Shown: piece by piece, positions 34,101-47,570 of the stretch
Layout of the letters: each line of letters opens with the position of its first letter
How positions within the stretch are numbered: position 1 is the first letter of the stretch
Source of the DNA: Balanoglossus misakiensis
Lineage: Eukaryota > Hemichordata
Direction of reading: 5' to 3'
Length of the DNA stretch: 64,000 nucleotides
Assembly: GCA_040954595.2 (NCBI GenBank)
Contig: CM082587.2
Location: forward strand, 2,542,001-2,606,000
Made by a program: the position numbers and the translations under genes
Notes under the pieces: generated by a model
Databases searched by the model: none
Seen by the model: only the letters and a program-made list of their open reading frames with translations
What the model was told of the DNA's origin: nothing

Positions 34101-36818
34101 CTCATTCAGGCGTGTGTCATTCTGTCAAGTCGTTTGGATTACCGCGACAGCCATTGACTCGTCCCCATCCGGTTGCCGTGGCAACTGGCATCAACCACCG
34201 CCGGGAGGGGAGGTTTGATATTGTGTGGTTAACTTAAGCAGACAGGTGTGGCATATCTCCCGTGATATTTCTGCTCAATTTATCTTTTTAAATTTTCCTC
34301 CGGATTGATGCGGTAAATAATCGCTTGAAATTGCCTGATTGTGATCGGTGTGAAAAGCGATGCCTGCTCGTCATTATGTGGAGACGGTTTCCCAGGTAAT
34401 TCTCTCCGGACGTTCACCCCATGTGAACCTCCCTCTTTCTCTGTCTTCGAATTTTTTGTTTTGTTGTCTCCTCTCTGCGTTTTGTTTCATGTTGAGAAAT
34501 CCTTCATTGGTGTTGATAGCTTTGTGTGTTGTGAACAACGGTTAAGGACTCAACAATTCAGGGCTTGATCGCATCCCAGTGAAATTTGAAGGCTGTGACA
34601 ACCTTGCCACATACTTTTGATTAGTGTTTTCAATCGTGAGATATTTAAGTACATTAATGCCACCCTCACAGATGTTTGCCATGGCAACATGTCATGTCTG
34701 ATGCTGTCAAAAGATAGAAAAGACTCTTTGTTGTCAGGATTGATTAAATGGAAACGGGCTCGTTCAGATGAGGTCACGCAGTTCGTATGTATAGTGTGAT
34801 GGCTAGATCAGCAGTCTGTGGAAATTGACAGGTATTTAAGCGAATTCATTGTTGATATTCGCAGAATAGTTCGTCAGCATTTTCCCTGTTTATCATATTT
34901 CCTGTGCCTTGGTCAAGGACACCGATATTCTGACATTTCCGCAATTTGAAACACTCAAGTGCAAGCAAAGCCATAAAAAATAATGAAATGCTCTTCACTT
35001 GTAGGCATTCACCTGGATCCTGATTGCCATCATGAATAAATAATTCGATTCAGAGCTGTGGCTGTCGGCTGTGTACATTGTAGATGCTCACGAATCCTGA
35101 GAGAGGGAGAGCATAAAATAGTCACAGCGCTGATATTAATAGCTACATATCCCCGGGCTATTTTCTGACTGTAATTAAGCTATTTTTGAAGCCTCACAGC
35201 TGTGGTAATATGGATTATTTGAGACTTAGCAGAGTGGTGCATGTTGTAGAAACTTGTCTCTTCCTTCCATATTTTGAGTATGGCACTATTGCAGCCTCAA
35301 AGAGACTGCATTTGTAGAGATATCATAGCATCACTGAGTTGTCTCTATTCTTCATTTGCAGGGACTCGCCAGAGAAGTTGTCTGTGGTTGCTACTACTAA
35401 GGCTTTATCTAAAGCCAGGTAAGAATATTTGTCTTCTTCTTATATATATGTACGAGTATCTGGATGCTGTTTGTTGATTGTTTTCTTCACATTTGAGACA
35501 CCAGTGTACTTCACAATTCAAGTTTGTCACAAACTGCTCACATGAAATAAATGAAACAGTTACAATAAAAATTGACATTTTTTTTCTGTTTCCTCTGTCA
35601 GATCGAATAAAGCGGACGTTTCATTTCCGATTGCTCCATTTCCACCACTGAGTTTCCGTATCAATGCCATTCCACCCACCGGGAAAGTCTATTACTTTGC
35701 GTACGGTGCTGACATGAACCCCAACAGGTGAGGCATGAGATCATGGAGTGTTGATGAAAGTTTGACCTGCAGCCCAGGTTGGCGCGTCCGTGCATTTGCC
35801 TGCCAACATCAAGTGTGCTCTAAGTTTCTGTTTAGTTCTGGTTGATCCTGTAAAACATACATTTGTACACAAAACACTAATAATTAAGAACACGCCAAAG
35901 TTTTATAATTTATTCCCTCCTTGCAGGATGACCACGTACATTGGCCGTGATGTTGAGCATCGTCTCTGGGGGATCCTCTTCGGTTTCCGACTCAGATTCA
36001 ACAAGAAGGGTTCTGACTTGGAAGCTGGTGGCTTCCCCAACATCGAGTGTGACCCCGCCCGGTCAGTCGAAGGCTGTGTGTATCTGCTGGACCACAGCGA
36101 ACTGAGCGGACTGGATAGGTTCATGGGATACCCTGAGGTATGTGTGTTTAAGGTAATACGGACATATTTCAGAAAAATGATAATCCTCCAAACCTGTCAG
36201 TTCTTTGCTATGTTAAAGTGCGTGCAGAGAAAACAGGATGTTCATAGTCTTGTTTTCACAAAAAAATTGCTACTTGAACTGTGTTCTTCAAAGCCATAAC
36301 ATAGATGTTGGCGGCCATTTTGAATTTCACATTTTAGATATTCATTCACATCATCTCAAATTGATATCTTTTCAGCATTACACCCGTGTAGTGTTACCCG
36401 TGTGGATGATCAATTGTCATCAACCCAATGAGCTGGGCATCGCACAGTATTGTATCCCCGCTGTCATGTATGTCGCACAAGACAAATGGACGCAAGATGG
36501 TGAGTATACAGAATGTAATTGAGGGACATGAATCATTCCAATATGACACAGAACTGTTGAGTTACTACAACAGTGATCTTTCACTATTATCAAAGTGTCC
36601 CTCAAGGACCATGCGAGATCTTGCATGTCTAGGCAGATGGGAGGACTATTTTAATTTGTTTGATATTTCTTCTCACAGATGACAGTCTACACTATGACTA
36701 CAGCCTGAGTCAGTGCTTGAAAGGATCGGACATCCTTTCGGAGTCGTACAGGGATCATCTGAGTTCGCTGAAACCGTCAAATCCTCTGCCGCCAATTCCA
36801 ACCACAGTGGCTAGCTGA
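25198..36818 (+). CDS. Large protein with acidic low-complexity centre and C-terminal gamma-glutamylcyclotransferase-like domain
   Basis: Fifteen exons join in frame: 25198-25542, 26484-26538, 27003-27207, 28294-28359, 28754-28777, 29467-29662, 29791-29921, 30490-30729, 30846-33354, 33517-33563, 35362-35418, 35602-35727, 35927-36137, 36376-36499 and 36679-36818 (1491 residues, stop TGA). The start is the first of three clustered ATGs; a further upstream exon cannot be excluded. Residues 1-340 are basic and Pro/Ser-rich (KPRRSPRRPKP). About 370-430 looks like a coiled coil (QKRMQQRKKELLSQLQMKDI). The 2.5-kb exon 9 (421-1257) is rich in Glu, Asp and Gly, with a C-x2-C-x6-C-x-C cluster at 976-988. 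The C-terminal domain (about 1318-1470) starts KVYYFAYGADMNPNRM, the GGCT/AIG2 substrate-binding loop. The family's LDxxEGxxxxY motif reads LDRFMGYPEHY (1396-1406), with Met1400 where the catalytic Glu is expected. It may therefore bind rather than cyclise gamma-glutamyl compounds. Reading through the exon 9 donor would stop at 33441 and lose the domain. Confidence 0.85.
28754..28777 (+). other. 24-nt microexon of the cyclotransferase-like gene
   Basis: CACCCACAGCAGACACTCCT plus ACAG lies between an AATGGCAG acceptor and a GTATTC donor. Both neighbouring junctions are phase 2, so the exon adds eight residues (STHSRHSY) in frame and could be skipped without a frameshift. The inserted residues extend a Ser/Arg/His-rich stretch. 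Inclusion is inferred from frame fit only. Confidence 0.5.
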
Positions 36819-38868
36819 GCCAGTTCACCAAGAACAACGCACCAAGGAAATGCTGTATGCAAAGATTCCATTACCAAGGCACATATGTACTTAAAGGGAG
36901 GGGGGTGGGGGTTTAATGAGTATGATGTGTACATTTTTGAAGTTGCATATGATTTGTTGACTGATTTTGGGTGCATGCACGTCTGAAATTCAACAGCATT
37001 GCAGTGTTTGATTGTGCAATTATGACTTCCGAGACATCTCACTCTCTCTCTCTGGTGTGTAATTTCAGTTCACAGATGCGAAGCCATTTGCATCACTCGG
37101 CCAGATTCAAATCAGTCTTTGTATGATTTTGTATAATATGAATTTTATAAGAATGAAAATGTTAACTGATTGAATTGGTGAGTTTCTGTACTTTTATGTA
37201 TGATATTGTATATAAAAAGGCATTTAAAGCTGTATTAACCATGTACACCATATGGTAAATGATTCATATCTGTCAAGGACTTCAGATATCACAATGAAAT
37301 GGCTCTTTTTTAACAAACTGGATGCATTTTCGCATTTTTATTGTAAATTCCGTCCATGCATATCCCAACTATCGATCGTTGTTTTTGGCTGCAGTGATAC
37401 GTCAAAGTATGAAATGCTTTTTAAAGAAAAACCCAATGTAGGCATATTTGACAAAGATGTAATTGTTCTTCTTTTGCAATATAATTTTTTTTTACATGAA
37501 ATCTTTGGCGTTTACTGCTCTTGCTTAAAGGCACCCTGTTTGTGCAGATGTGTGTGTGTGTTGCCATGGTTGCATAAATTGAGAGTGGTGGTGTCTTCTG
37601 CACTTTGATTGGCAGGTTTACTCAGTCCCACCACGGTCCCTCCACACATAGACCGTGGTTCATGAGCTTGTCTATTTGAATAGCGCCAACAGCAGGTGAA
37701 AACATCTTGGTCGTACACTTTTGGCTTGAATGCGCAGATTCACATGGAGCGCCCTCTACACCAGTCAAACGAAGTTGCCCACATCACGGTCCACTCAACG
37801 GTAGGTGGTTCTAGTTTTATTGGGAATTACTTGCGCCTGGTCGCTCAAGCCATGCCAAAAGTCAGTTTTAATATGTTTAGTTATTCAGATTTTCCCATGG
37901 CCATTCTCAATTCCACAACCAAGCAACAGGGAGAGATGATTTTTGTCGATTTTCGTTAGGCCAATATTTACCATGATGCGATAGTTGGCGCGAATTCAGC
38001 GACTATTTTATCGTTCCGGATCACTATCCGTGGTCAAACCAGACGTTCGATGATTGCTTATTCATAATTTCGCATTATCATAGCCTGATACCAAGCTTAT
38101 CTGTGAATGAAAGCAACCAGCGAGCGTGAGGCCGAGGACATTGTTTCTTTATAGCGCCCCCATGACTTTCCCATGACCACCCGGCATGTCAATCAAACTA
38201 CTTTACATACTAAAATCTATCGCAAGGAGCAGTGAAACGTTTATACTTGACGTTTGATTTGAACCGACTCTGTGTTTCTTGTACAAATGCCAGTTCCCCT
38301 GTTCGATGGAGACATATCTGTTCCCCCCAAATCCCAGCGTGCGTGTTTGTGTGTTTCTCTACCGTTGCCACTACTTTCATTGCCACCGACGTTGAGCGTC
38401 GTGTGACGGGCACATAGAATGCCATCTCACCGAGTAAAATACAAGCACGTCAATGTCACCGTGGACGTGAAAGACAACGCCGGACATGATTGTCACTTAA
38501 AGAACAAAACGACGCTGACATGTTGATGTCTCCATTCCGGCTTCATCGCACATCTCTGAGACAGGAGCAGTCCACTGTTAAATTACTATTACCGTTGTCC
38601 CTCCTAGATCATCCGGGGAAATTCCTGGCCCTTTTTGTTTGTGACAAACGCTTTCCGCCTGAACAGGTAGTCGCATTCTGCAAACTTTAATCATCTTGGG
38701 CGACGGGAAAGTCAACATCAAAAATGTGTGGGACTTCTCAGTTGTAATGAAAATGGTTTCCACGTCCATTTTTTTTTCTAAATTCGTCAGTGTCGCGTTT
38801 TGAGAGAAAAACGGATTGAGACCGACCACGCATGTCGTGAAAGTGTTTTTCGTCATTTCACAGTGATA

Positions 38869-38922
<54 letters not shown>

Positions 38923-41900
38923 TGACATTGCTTGGACTGAAATGCCTTGTTTAACAACACAGCAAACGTAATGCAACCTTCGTGGAATAGTGTCGGTATT
39001 TGGGGCGACGTTCTGGCAGCACCCTCCCAAGATGCAATGCTCTGACCCATCGTTTGAATGGCCGGGCTGAAGTTTCCGCTCGAGTGGAGCTCGCTGGGAA
39101 AATTCAGCCCACTGTAAAATCGAGTTGCCCTCCTAATCCCGACCTGCGCCGGTGTCAATACAAAACAGTGGCGTGGACTGGTTTTTCAACTCTCCAGGTC
39201 CATTCTTCGCTTTAAGTGATTTTACACGGCCTAATCTCCCCTTCCCACCCGGTAATCAAAATCCGGGAGGCCCTGAATACCGGTCCATGTTTTGATTTAT
39301 ACAAATCCCCAGTGTCTTGGTTGTGAGGTGTATAATCTGGCCTCTTTGCCGATTGCTGAAAAAAAGGACCGCCCATTCATACATAGCGTATCTTACTAAA
39401 CATGGTGTTCACTTCAGCAACAACTTAATTACTCCGATATTGCTCCCATTGTCGGCCACTCTTGGCGCCCTTTGTGTGTTAACAAGAGACTCGATAACAT
39501 TTTGTGGTAAGATTTTCAACACAAACAAACAGCTGTGCGGAGAGAGTACTCGTCCTCTTTCACACTGTCCTTTTCCATTTGAGCATGACTCAACGAGCTG
39601 ACCCAATAACCAGGCCGCCCGCTCAATTCAGCATGCAGCCCAAGACACTACTGACCCCCCCCCCCCCTCTCCGGCACGCAAACAGTATTTTCCGACCGCC
39701 ACGCTATATATCCTCTGCAAACATCGTGATTGACAAAAAAAGTAAACTTACGGGGGGACTTTTTGCGAAAATCTAACAATTTTCGTATATCTGATAGTTT
39801 TGACTCTAGTGTAATAGAAAACGTTTGCCATGCACGTCGTAGATGGTATTTACAGCAGAGATTAGCGAGAATCCATTTTTGAATTGAGACCTTCTCAACT
39901 ATGCTATTTCTATTTTCTATTCAACCTAAGCCAAGACACGGATTATTTCATTGTCGATTATGATTGAATGTCGCTGATATAAGTCTGTTTCATTATTATG
40001 TTTTTATTAGAATCCGAGGCAGTGAAAAAGATAGAACTTACAGATAATGTACTGTTCCCTTCATGAAATTTCTTGCAGTCGATTTAAGCCAAACACGGTA
40101 GCAACAGACAATAAAATCGTGTAAAAACTTTGATGAATTTTAGACTTACACTGATATTACGGGATCTAAAATTCCTGACGTGTGTACATTGCCCCTTAAA
40201 GCCACTTTGATATTATTTCTATAAATGACAGGGAATTTCAAGAAGATCCCCAACTACCGGGAAGAAACCTTCAACTGAGGAACCGCTTGTCTGGTAACAG
40301 AAGGTTGCTGTTGACCAGTTTTCGTCAGTCGGCCGCTCAGGCAGCAGACGATGGCCGCGACTGAAAGAGCCCGCCAGGAAGTTCATTAACTGGTCTTGTA
40401 AGACCTTTTGTCGAACAGCCAGTGGGTTGGTTAGTGATTAGACCGATCTTCATCACCACTTTTCTCTCCTTTCTTCTGTTTTTTCTTTCATTTCACATAT
40501 TGGTTACATGCTGTCCTTCTTCCATTGTGGTTCAGAGACTACGCATATTCCCCGAAGGGTTCCTACAACCTCCACATTTCAAAAAAGCCGGTCATCCCAG
40601 CGTTCGCTTTGATTCTTGTAGTCCCACTCCTTTCAATATAACTTTGCAATAAACGCGTTTTTGGGTGGGTTCGATTGAATATTGTCCCGGGGAAGAAATG
40701 TCACGTTTTGTTCTCTCTTAGGATTTCCAGCGTGGCGGACGACTGCTGTCAGGGTAGAAGAAAATCAAGAGAAAATGGTGGAAATATATTTATATAAATA
40801 CAACTGATTCGTACCGGTAATTGGACCTTTCAGCCAACTTGAAGGCTGATACTGAGAGATAGCCCATAACAGGCGGCAGATATGCGGCAATGGTATAATC
40901 CTTACCCTATCCCAAACTGCAAATTAACTTAACTTGGTAGCGACCCAGAGTTTGCCGAGTGATCTCAGTTTTATTCATGATTTTACATTTTGTACAACAA
41001 CAAGCTTTATGGAAATTATGATTTGTGAGAGTTTCCGTGACCCATGTTGCATGTCCTTCGATGACTTTGAAAACAAATATTGCAGGTAACACGCAGTGCC
41101 ACCTTATTGTGCACCAAATGCTCAGCCTGCACGAATATGAATATTTGCCCGCATAATTGCTTTTTTTTTTACAATTTTTCTGCATCACACCATATGAGCC
41201 GAAACCCGCACTTTTCAGAACTGGGTGCGTAATCAAGTTATTTTCACGACTGTCTCTCAATCGCGTTACTCTAAGCCCCCGTTTGTCCTTCTTCGTTTGT
41301 CCCCCTGTGGACGCTGGTTAAATAACGTAAATTTATAACAGAAAGCCAACGAAATTCTAGAAACTGTTTTGGGTAGTGGAGGGGATTAAAAAGCGCTTAT
41401 GCGGCATATTAAAGCAAACATGATTAATCTTAAGTGGAACACAAGGTGCTCGGATTAGCAAGGCATTTTGATAAAGGAGCAAAAAACGCGTTCCATTTTG
41501 ACGTTTTAAAGGGAAACAGGCGTTCATAAAACTTCGATCTAGTCTAATCAAAGTTGGAACGATGTGAAATTTATATCGATCGGACCGGACAGGTGTTCCG
41601 CTATTGTCTATAGAATGTTCTGATTTGTGACATTGAACCGGGGCAATGACAATCTCCCCTTCTTCGCGGTATGTTTCTTTAAATTCACATTCGAAAATGT
41701 TCAGAAGGAAAAGATGTGTTAAAGTTAACGGTTTCTCAGTGTGTGGGTGACATTATCTGTTTGGTTCGAGCAGATGTTGTTCACGGACTTGTTAAAGCTG
41801 CGTGATCGTGACGTTGGTATTGGTGATCATGGGGGGGGGGGTACCCTTGAATCATGTTTGACGTCACACCGTTTGGGCGTTGCTGTGCCGACTTCTGAAA

Positions 41901-42448
41901 AAATGAGAGACGGGGAAATTATTATATGATGGCAACTGCGCGCCACCAGAAAAGACATTTACGCCCAAGTTGTATTCTTAATTGCAACAGGAAACAATTG
42001 AGGACTGACATCTAATCATTTTGTATTTGCAGACAATACAACGTCCGTCTGGGAACCGAACTTGGAAAAAAAATCTTGCAAATGGAAAACAATGGCCATA
42101 CGGAACTCTTAAATGAATCGTGCCCCAGAAAGGCCACTGTTTTAATAAGATAGGGGTACGAGTTATACAAGTGAAATGTACATGGCGTGAGTGTTGAAAT
42201 GGGCATGATTAAAAAGCATGTGTACAACCTGAAAGCATTGAGGATTCGTGTTTTCAACTCTTTTTTGTTACCCGTTTGGTCTGCTATGCACAGAAGGTTC
42301 CATACGGTTCGAGTCACCACCGACACACACAAAATACGAACATATACAACTATTTATAAAATGATTTCCAATCGACTTAATTAAAGTGTTTGTTTTCAAT
42401 GTGGTGTACAACTGGTGGCCTATGGCAAAGCCTGTATGCATTGTTCTC
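36819..42448. other. 5.6-kb stretch without recognisable genes
   Basis: The first few hundred bases are probably the 3' UTR of the preceding gene, though no canonical AATAAA stands out. The rest shows only short open frames (under about 120 codons) with no family likeness on either strand. It contains a GAT microsatellite (separate entry), a 13-bp C run at 39655-39667 and an 11-bp G run at 41831-41841. Confidence 0.5.
38868..38922. repeat. (GAT)n microsatellite
   Basis: About 18 GAT triplets run from GATAATGATGATG to GATGTGACATTG. On the minus strand this reads as a poly-His/poly-Ile frame, which explains the spurious short open frames there. Confidence 0.9.
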
Positions 42449-43540
42449 TCGAAAATTGAAGAAATTTTGAAAATTCCCAAAGTCGAACAATTGTCATTTT
42501 CGGATGATTTTCATGAGCTATAACCCATGCTTTTTGTCGAAAATCGAAGAAATTTTGAAAATTACCAAAGTCGAAAAATTGTCATTTTCGGATGATTTTC
42601 ATGAGCTATAACCCATGGTTTTTGTCGAAAATCGAAGAAATTTTGAAAATTCCCAAAGTCGAAAAATTGTCAATTCCGGATGTTTTTCATGAGCTATAAC
42701 CCATGGTTTTTGTCGAAAATCGAAGAAATTTTGAAAATTCCCAAAGTCGAAAAATTGTCATTTTCGGATGATTTTCATGAGCTATAACCCATGGTTTTTG
42801 TCGAAAATCGAAGAAATTTTGAAAATTCCCAAAGTCGAAAAATTGTCATTTTCGGATGATTTTCATGAGCTATAACCCATGGTTTTTGTCGAAAATCGAA
42901 GAAATTTTGAAAATTCCCAAAGTCGAAAAATTGTCAATTCCGGGTGTTTTTCATGAGCTATAACCCATGGTTTTTGTCGAAAATCGAAGAAATTTTGAAA
43001 ATTCCCAAAGTCGAAAAATTGTCATTTTCGGATGATTTTCATGAGCTATAACCCATGGTTTTTGTCGAAAATCGAAGAAATTTTGAAAATTCCCAAAGTC
43101 GAAAAATTGTCATTTTCGGATGATTTTCATGAGCTATAACCCATGGTTTTTGTCGAAAATCGAAGAAATTTTGAAAATTCCCAAAGTCGAAAAATTGTCA
43201 ATTCCGGATGTTTTTCATGAGCTATAACCCATGGTTTTTGTCGAAAATCGAAGAAATTTTGAAAATTCCCAAAGACGAAAAATTGTCATTTCCGGATGAT
43301 TTTCATGAGCTATAACCCATGGTTTTTGTCGAAAATCGAAGAAATTTTGAAAATTCCCAAAGTCGAAAAATTGTCATTTTCGGATGATTTTCATGAGCTA
43401 TAACCCATGGTTTTTGTCGAAAATCGAAGAAATTTTGAAAATTCGCAAAGTCGAAAAATTGTCATTTTCGGATGATTTTCATGAGCTATAACCCATGCTT
43501 TTTGTCGAAAATCGAAGAAATTTTGAAAATTCCCAAAGCC
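42449..43540 (-). repeat. Satellite left arm, subfamily A (88-bp units, 264-bp trimer)
   Basis: About 12 units of 88 bp are recognised by CATGAGCTATAACCCATGG, TTTTTGTCGAAAATCGAAG and AAATTTTGAAAATTCCCAAA; CCATGG recurs at 42613, 42701 and 42789. Every third unit carries CAATTCCGG instead of CATTTTCGG (42671, 42935, 43199), so the working period is 264 bp. The units lie in the same orientation as the rest of the left arm but are clearly diverged from the 87-bp form. They mark the outer edge of the satellite, whose first unit is partial and degenerate. Confidence 0.9.
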
Positions 43541-46500
43541 GAAAAATTGTCATTTTTGGACGATTTTCATGAGCTATAACCCATGATTTTTTCAAAAATC
43601 GGCCAAATATTGAAATTCCGCAAAGTCGAAAAATTGTCATTTCTGGACGATTTTCATGAGCTATAACCCATGATTTTTTCAAAAATCGGCCAAATTTTAA
43701 AATTCCGCAAAGTCGAAAAATTGTCATTTCTGGACGATTTTCATGAGCTATAACCCATGGTTTTTTCAAAAAATGACCAAATTTTCAAAATTCGCAAAGT
43801 CGAAAAATCTTCGATTTTTGACGATTTTCCTGAGCTATAACCCATGATTTTTTCAAAAAATGACCAAATTTTCAAAATTCGCAAAGTCGAAAAATCTTCG
43901 ATTTTTGACGATTTTCCTGAGCTATAACCCATGATTTTTTCAAAAAATGACCAAATTTTCAAAATTCGCAAAGTCGAAAAATCTTCGATTTTTGACGATT
44001 TTCCTGAGCTATAACCCATGATTTTTTCAAAAAATGACCAAATTTTCAAAATTCGCAAAGTCGAAAAATCTTCGATTTTTGACGATTTTCCTGAGCTATA
44101 ACCCATGATTTTTTCAAAAAATGACCAAATTTTCAAAATTCGCAAAGTCGAAAAACCTTCGATATTTGACGATTTTCCTGAGCTATAACCCATGATTTTT
44201 TCAAAAAATGACCAAATTTTCAAAATTCGCAAAGTCGAAAAATTGTCATTTTTGGACGATTTTCATGAGCTATAACCCATGATTTTTTCAAAAATCGGCC
44301 AAATTTTGAAATTCCGCAAAGTCGAAAAATTGTCATTTCTGGACGATTTTCATGAGCTATAACCCATGATTTTTTCAAAAATCGGCCAAATTTTAAAATT
44401 CTGCAAAGTCGAAAAATTGTCATTTTTGGACGATTTTCATGAGCTATAACCCATGATTTTTTCAAAAATCGGCCAAATTTTGAAATTCCGCAAAGTCGAA
44501 AAATTGTCATTTCTGGACGATTTTCATGAGCTATAACCCATGGTTTTTTCAAAAAATGACCAAATTTTAAAAATTCGCAAAGTCGAAAAATCTTCGATTT
44601 TTGACGATTTTCCTGAGCTATAACCCATGATTTTTTCAAAAAATGACCAAATTTTCAAAATTCGCAAAGTCGAAAAATCTTCGATTTTTGACGATTTTCC
44701 TGAGCTATAACCCATGATTTTTTCAAAAAATGACCAAATTTTCAAAATTCGCAAAGTCGAAAAATCTTCGATTTTTGACGATTTTCCTGAGCTATAACCC
44801 ATGATTTTTTCAAAAAATGACCAAATTTTCAAAATTCGCAAAGTCGAAAAATCTTCGATTTTTGACGATTTTCCTGAGCTATAACCCATGATTTTTTCAA
44901 AAAATGACCAAATTTTCAAAATTCGCAAAGTCGAAAAATCTTCGATATTTGACGATTTTCCTGAGCTATAACCCATGATTTTTTCAAAAAATGACCAAAT
45001 TTTCAAAATTCGCAAAGTCGAAAAATCTTCGATTTTTGACGATTTTCCTGAGCTATAACCCATGATTTTTTCAAAAAATGACCAAATTTTCAAAATTCGC
45101 AAAGTCGAAAAATCTTCGATTTTTGACGATTTTCCTGAGCTATAACCCATGATTTTTTCAAAAAATGACCAAATTTTCAAAATTCGCAAAGTCGAAAAAT
45201 CTTCGATTTTTGACGATTTTCCTGAGCTATAACCCATGATTTTTTCAAAAAATGACCAAATTTCGAGATTTCGCAAAGTCGAAAAATCTTCGATTTTTGA
45301 CGATTTTCCTGAGCTATAACCCATGATTTTTTCAAAAAATGACCAAATTTTCAAAATTCGCAAAGTCGAAAAATCTTCGATTTTTGACGATTTTCCTGAG
45401 CTATAACCCATGATTTTTTCAAAAAATGACCAAATTTTCAAAATTCGCAAAGTCGAAAAATCTTCGATTTTTGACGATTTTCCTGAGCTATAACCCATGA
45501 TTTTTTCAAAAAATGACCAAATTTCGAGATTTCGCAAAGTCGAAAAATCTTCGATTTTTGACGATTTTCCTGAGCTATAACCCATGATTTTTTCAAAAAA
45601 TGACCAAATTTCGAGATTTCGCAAAGTCGAAAAATCTTCGATTTTTGACGATTTTCCTGAGCTATAACCCATGATTTTTTCAAAAAATGACCAAATTTCG
45701 AGATTTCGCAAAGTCGAAAAATCTTCGATTTTTGACGATTTTCCTGAGCTATAACCCATGATTTTTTCAAAAAATGACCAAATTTTCAAAATTCGCAAAG
45801 TCGAAAAATCTTCGATTTTTGACGATTTTCCTGAGCTATAACCCATGACTTTTTCAAAAAATGACAAAATTTTCAAAATTCGCAAAGTCGAAAAATCTTC
45901 GATTTTTGACGATTTTCCTGAGCTATAACCCATGATTTTTTCAAAAAATGACCAAATTTTCAAAATTCTCAAAGTCGAAAAATCTTCGATTTTTGACGAT
46001 TTTCCTGAGCTATAACCCATGATTTTTTCAAAAAATGACCAAATTTTCAAAATTCGCAAAGTCGAAAAATCTTCGATTTTTGACGATTTTCCTGAGCTAT
46101 AACCCATGATTTTTTCAAAAAATGACCAAATTTTCAAAATTCGCAAAGTCGAAAAATCTTCGATTTTTGACGATTTTCCTGAGCTATAATCCATGATTTT
46201 TTCAAAAAATGACCAAATTTCGAGATTTCGCAAAGTCGAAAAATCTTCGATTTTTGACGATTTTCCTGAGCTATAACCCATGATTTTTTCAAAAAATGAC
46301 CAAATTTTCAAAATTCGCAAAGTCGAAAAATCTTCGATTTTTGACGATTTTCCTGAGCTATAACCCATGATTTTTTCAAAAAATGACCAAATTTTCAAAA
46401 TTCGCAAAGTCGAAAAATCTTCGATTTTTGACGATTTTCCTGAGCTATAACCCATGATTTTTTCAAAAAATGACCAAATTTCGAGATTTCGCAAAGTCTA

Positions 46501-47535
46501 AAAATCTTCGATTTTTGACGATTTTCCTGAGCTATAACCCATGATTTTTTCAAAAAATGACCAAATTTTCAAAATTCGCAAAGTCGAAAAATCTTCGATT
46601 TTTGACGATTTTCCTGAGCTATAACCCATGATTTTTTCAAAAAATGACCAAATTTTCAAAATTCGCAAAGTCGAAAAATCTTCGATTTTTGACGATTTTC
46701 CTGAGCTATAACCCATGATTTTTTCAAAAAATGACCAAATTTTCAAAATTCGCAAAGTCGAAAAATCTTCGATTTTTGACGATTTTCCTGAGCTATAACC
46801 CATGATTTTTTCAAAAAATGACCAAATTTTCAAAATTCGCAAAGTCGAAAAATCTTCGATTTTTGACGATTTTCCTGAGCTATAACCCATGATTTTTTCA
46901 AAAAATGACCAAATTTTCAAAATTCTCAAAGTCGAAAAATCTTCGATTTTTGACGATTTTCCTGAGCTATAACCCATGATTTTTTCAAAAAATGACCAAA
47001 TTTTCAAAATTCGCAAAGTCGAAAAATCTTCGATTTTTGACGATTTTCCTGAGCTATAACCCATGATTTTTTCAAAAAATGACCAAATTTTCAAAATTCG
47101 CAAAGTCGAAAAATCTTCGATTTTTGACGATTTTCCTGAGCTATAATCCATGATTTTTTCAAAAAATGACCAAATTTTCAAAATTCGCAAAGTCGAAAAA
47201 TCTTCGATTTTTGACGATTTTCCTGAGCTATAACCCATGATTTTTTCAAAAAATGACCAAATTTCGAGATTTCGCAAAGTCGAAAAATCTTCGATTTTTG
47301 ACGATTTTCCTGAGCTATAACCCATGATTTTTTCAAAAAATGACCAAATTTTCAAAATTCGCAAAGTCGAAAAATCTTCGATTTTTGACGATTTTCCTGA
47401 GCTATAACCCATGATTTTTTCAAAAAATGACCAAATTTTCAAAATTCGCAAAGTCGAAAAATCTTCGATTTTTGACGATTTTCCTGAGCTATAACCCATG
47501 ATTTTTTCAAAAAATGACCAAATTTTCAAAATTCG
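43541..47535 (-). repeat. Satellite left arm, subfamilies B and C (87-bp units, minus orientation)
   Basis: Subfamily B (ATTTTTTCAAAAATCGGCC, GTCATTT(C/T)TGGACG) occupies about 43541-43760 and 44230-44540. Subfamily C (TTTTTTCAAAAAATGACC, CTTCGATTTTTGACG) fills 43760-44220 and 44560-47535. Within C, the rare variants ATTCTCAAAG (45966, 46923) and CTATAATCCATG (46184, 47141) both recur at exactly 957 bp, an 11-unit higher-order repeat. Frames on the minus strand stay open because 87 is a multiple of three. No gene is called. Confidence 0.95.
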
Positions 47536-47570
47536 AAATTTGGTCATTTTTTGAAAAAATCATGGGTTAT
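47500..47570. repeat. Inversion point of the satellite (near-perfect palindrome)
   Basis: Left of about 47535 the satellite runs in minus orientation and right of it in plus orientation. At the switch, TTCAAAAAATGACCAAATTT is followed after about ten bases by its exact reverse complement AAATTTGGTCATTTTTTGAA, so the two arms almost touch. There is no spacer, gene or transposon sequence at the join. Confidence 0.95.

Noticed and set aside
38578-39030. Minus-strand frame with a poly-histidine run
   Set aside because: The His run is the GAT microsatellite read on the other strand. The flanking peptide is not recognisable.
40422-40652. A 76-codon hydrophobic frame (membrane-like stretch)
   Set aside because: It is T-rich sequence that gives Phe/Leu codons by composition. 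No splice partners, neighbours or family likeness support a gene.
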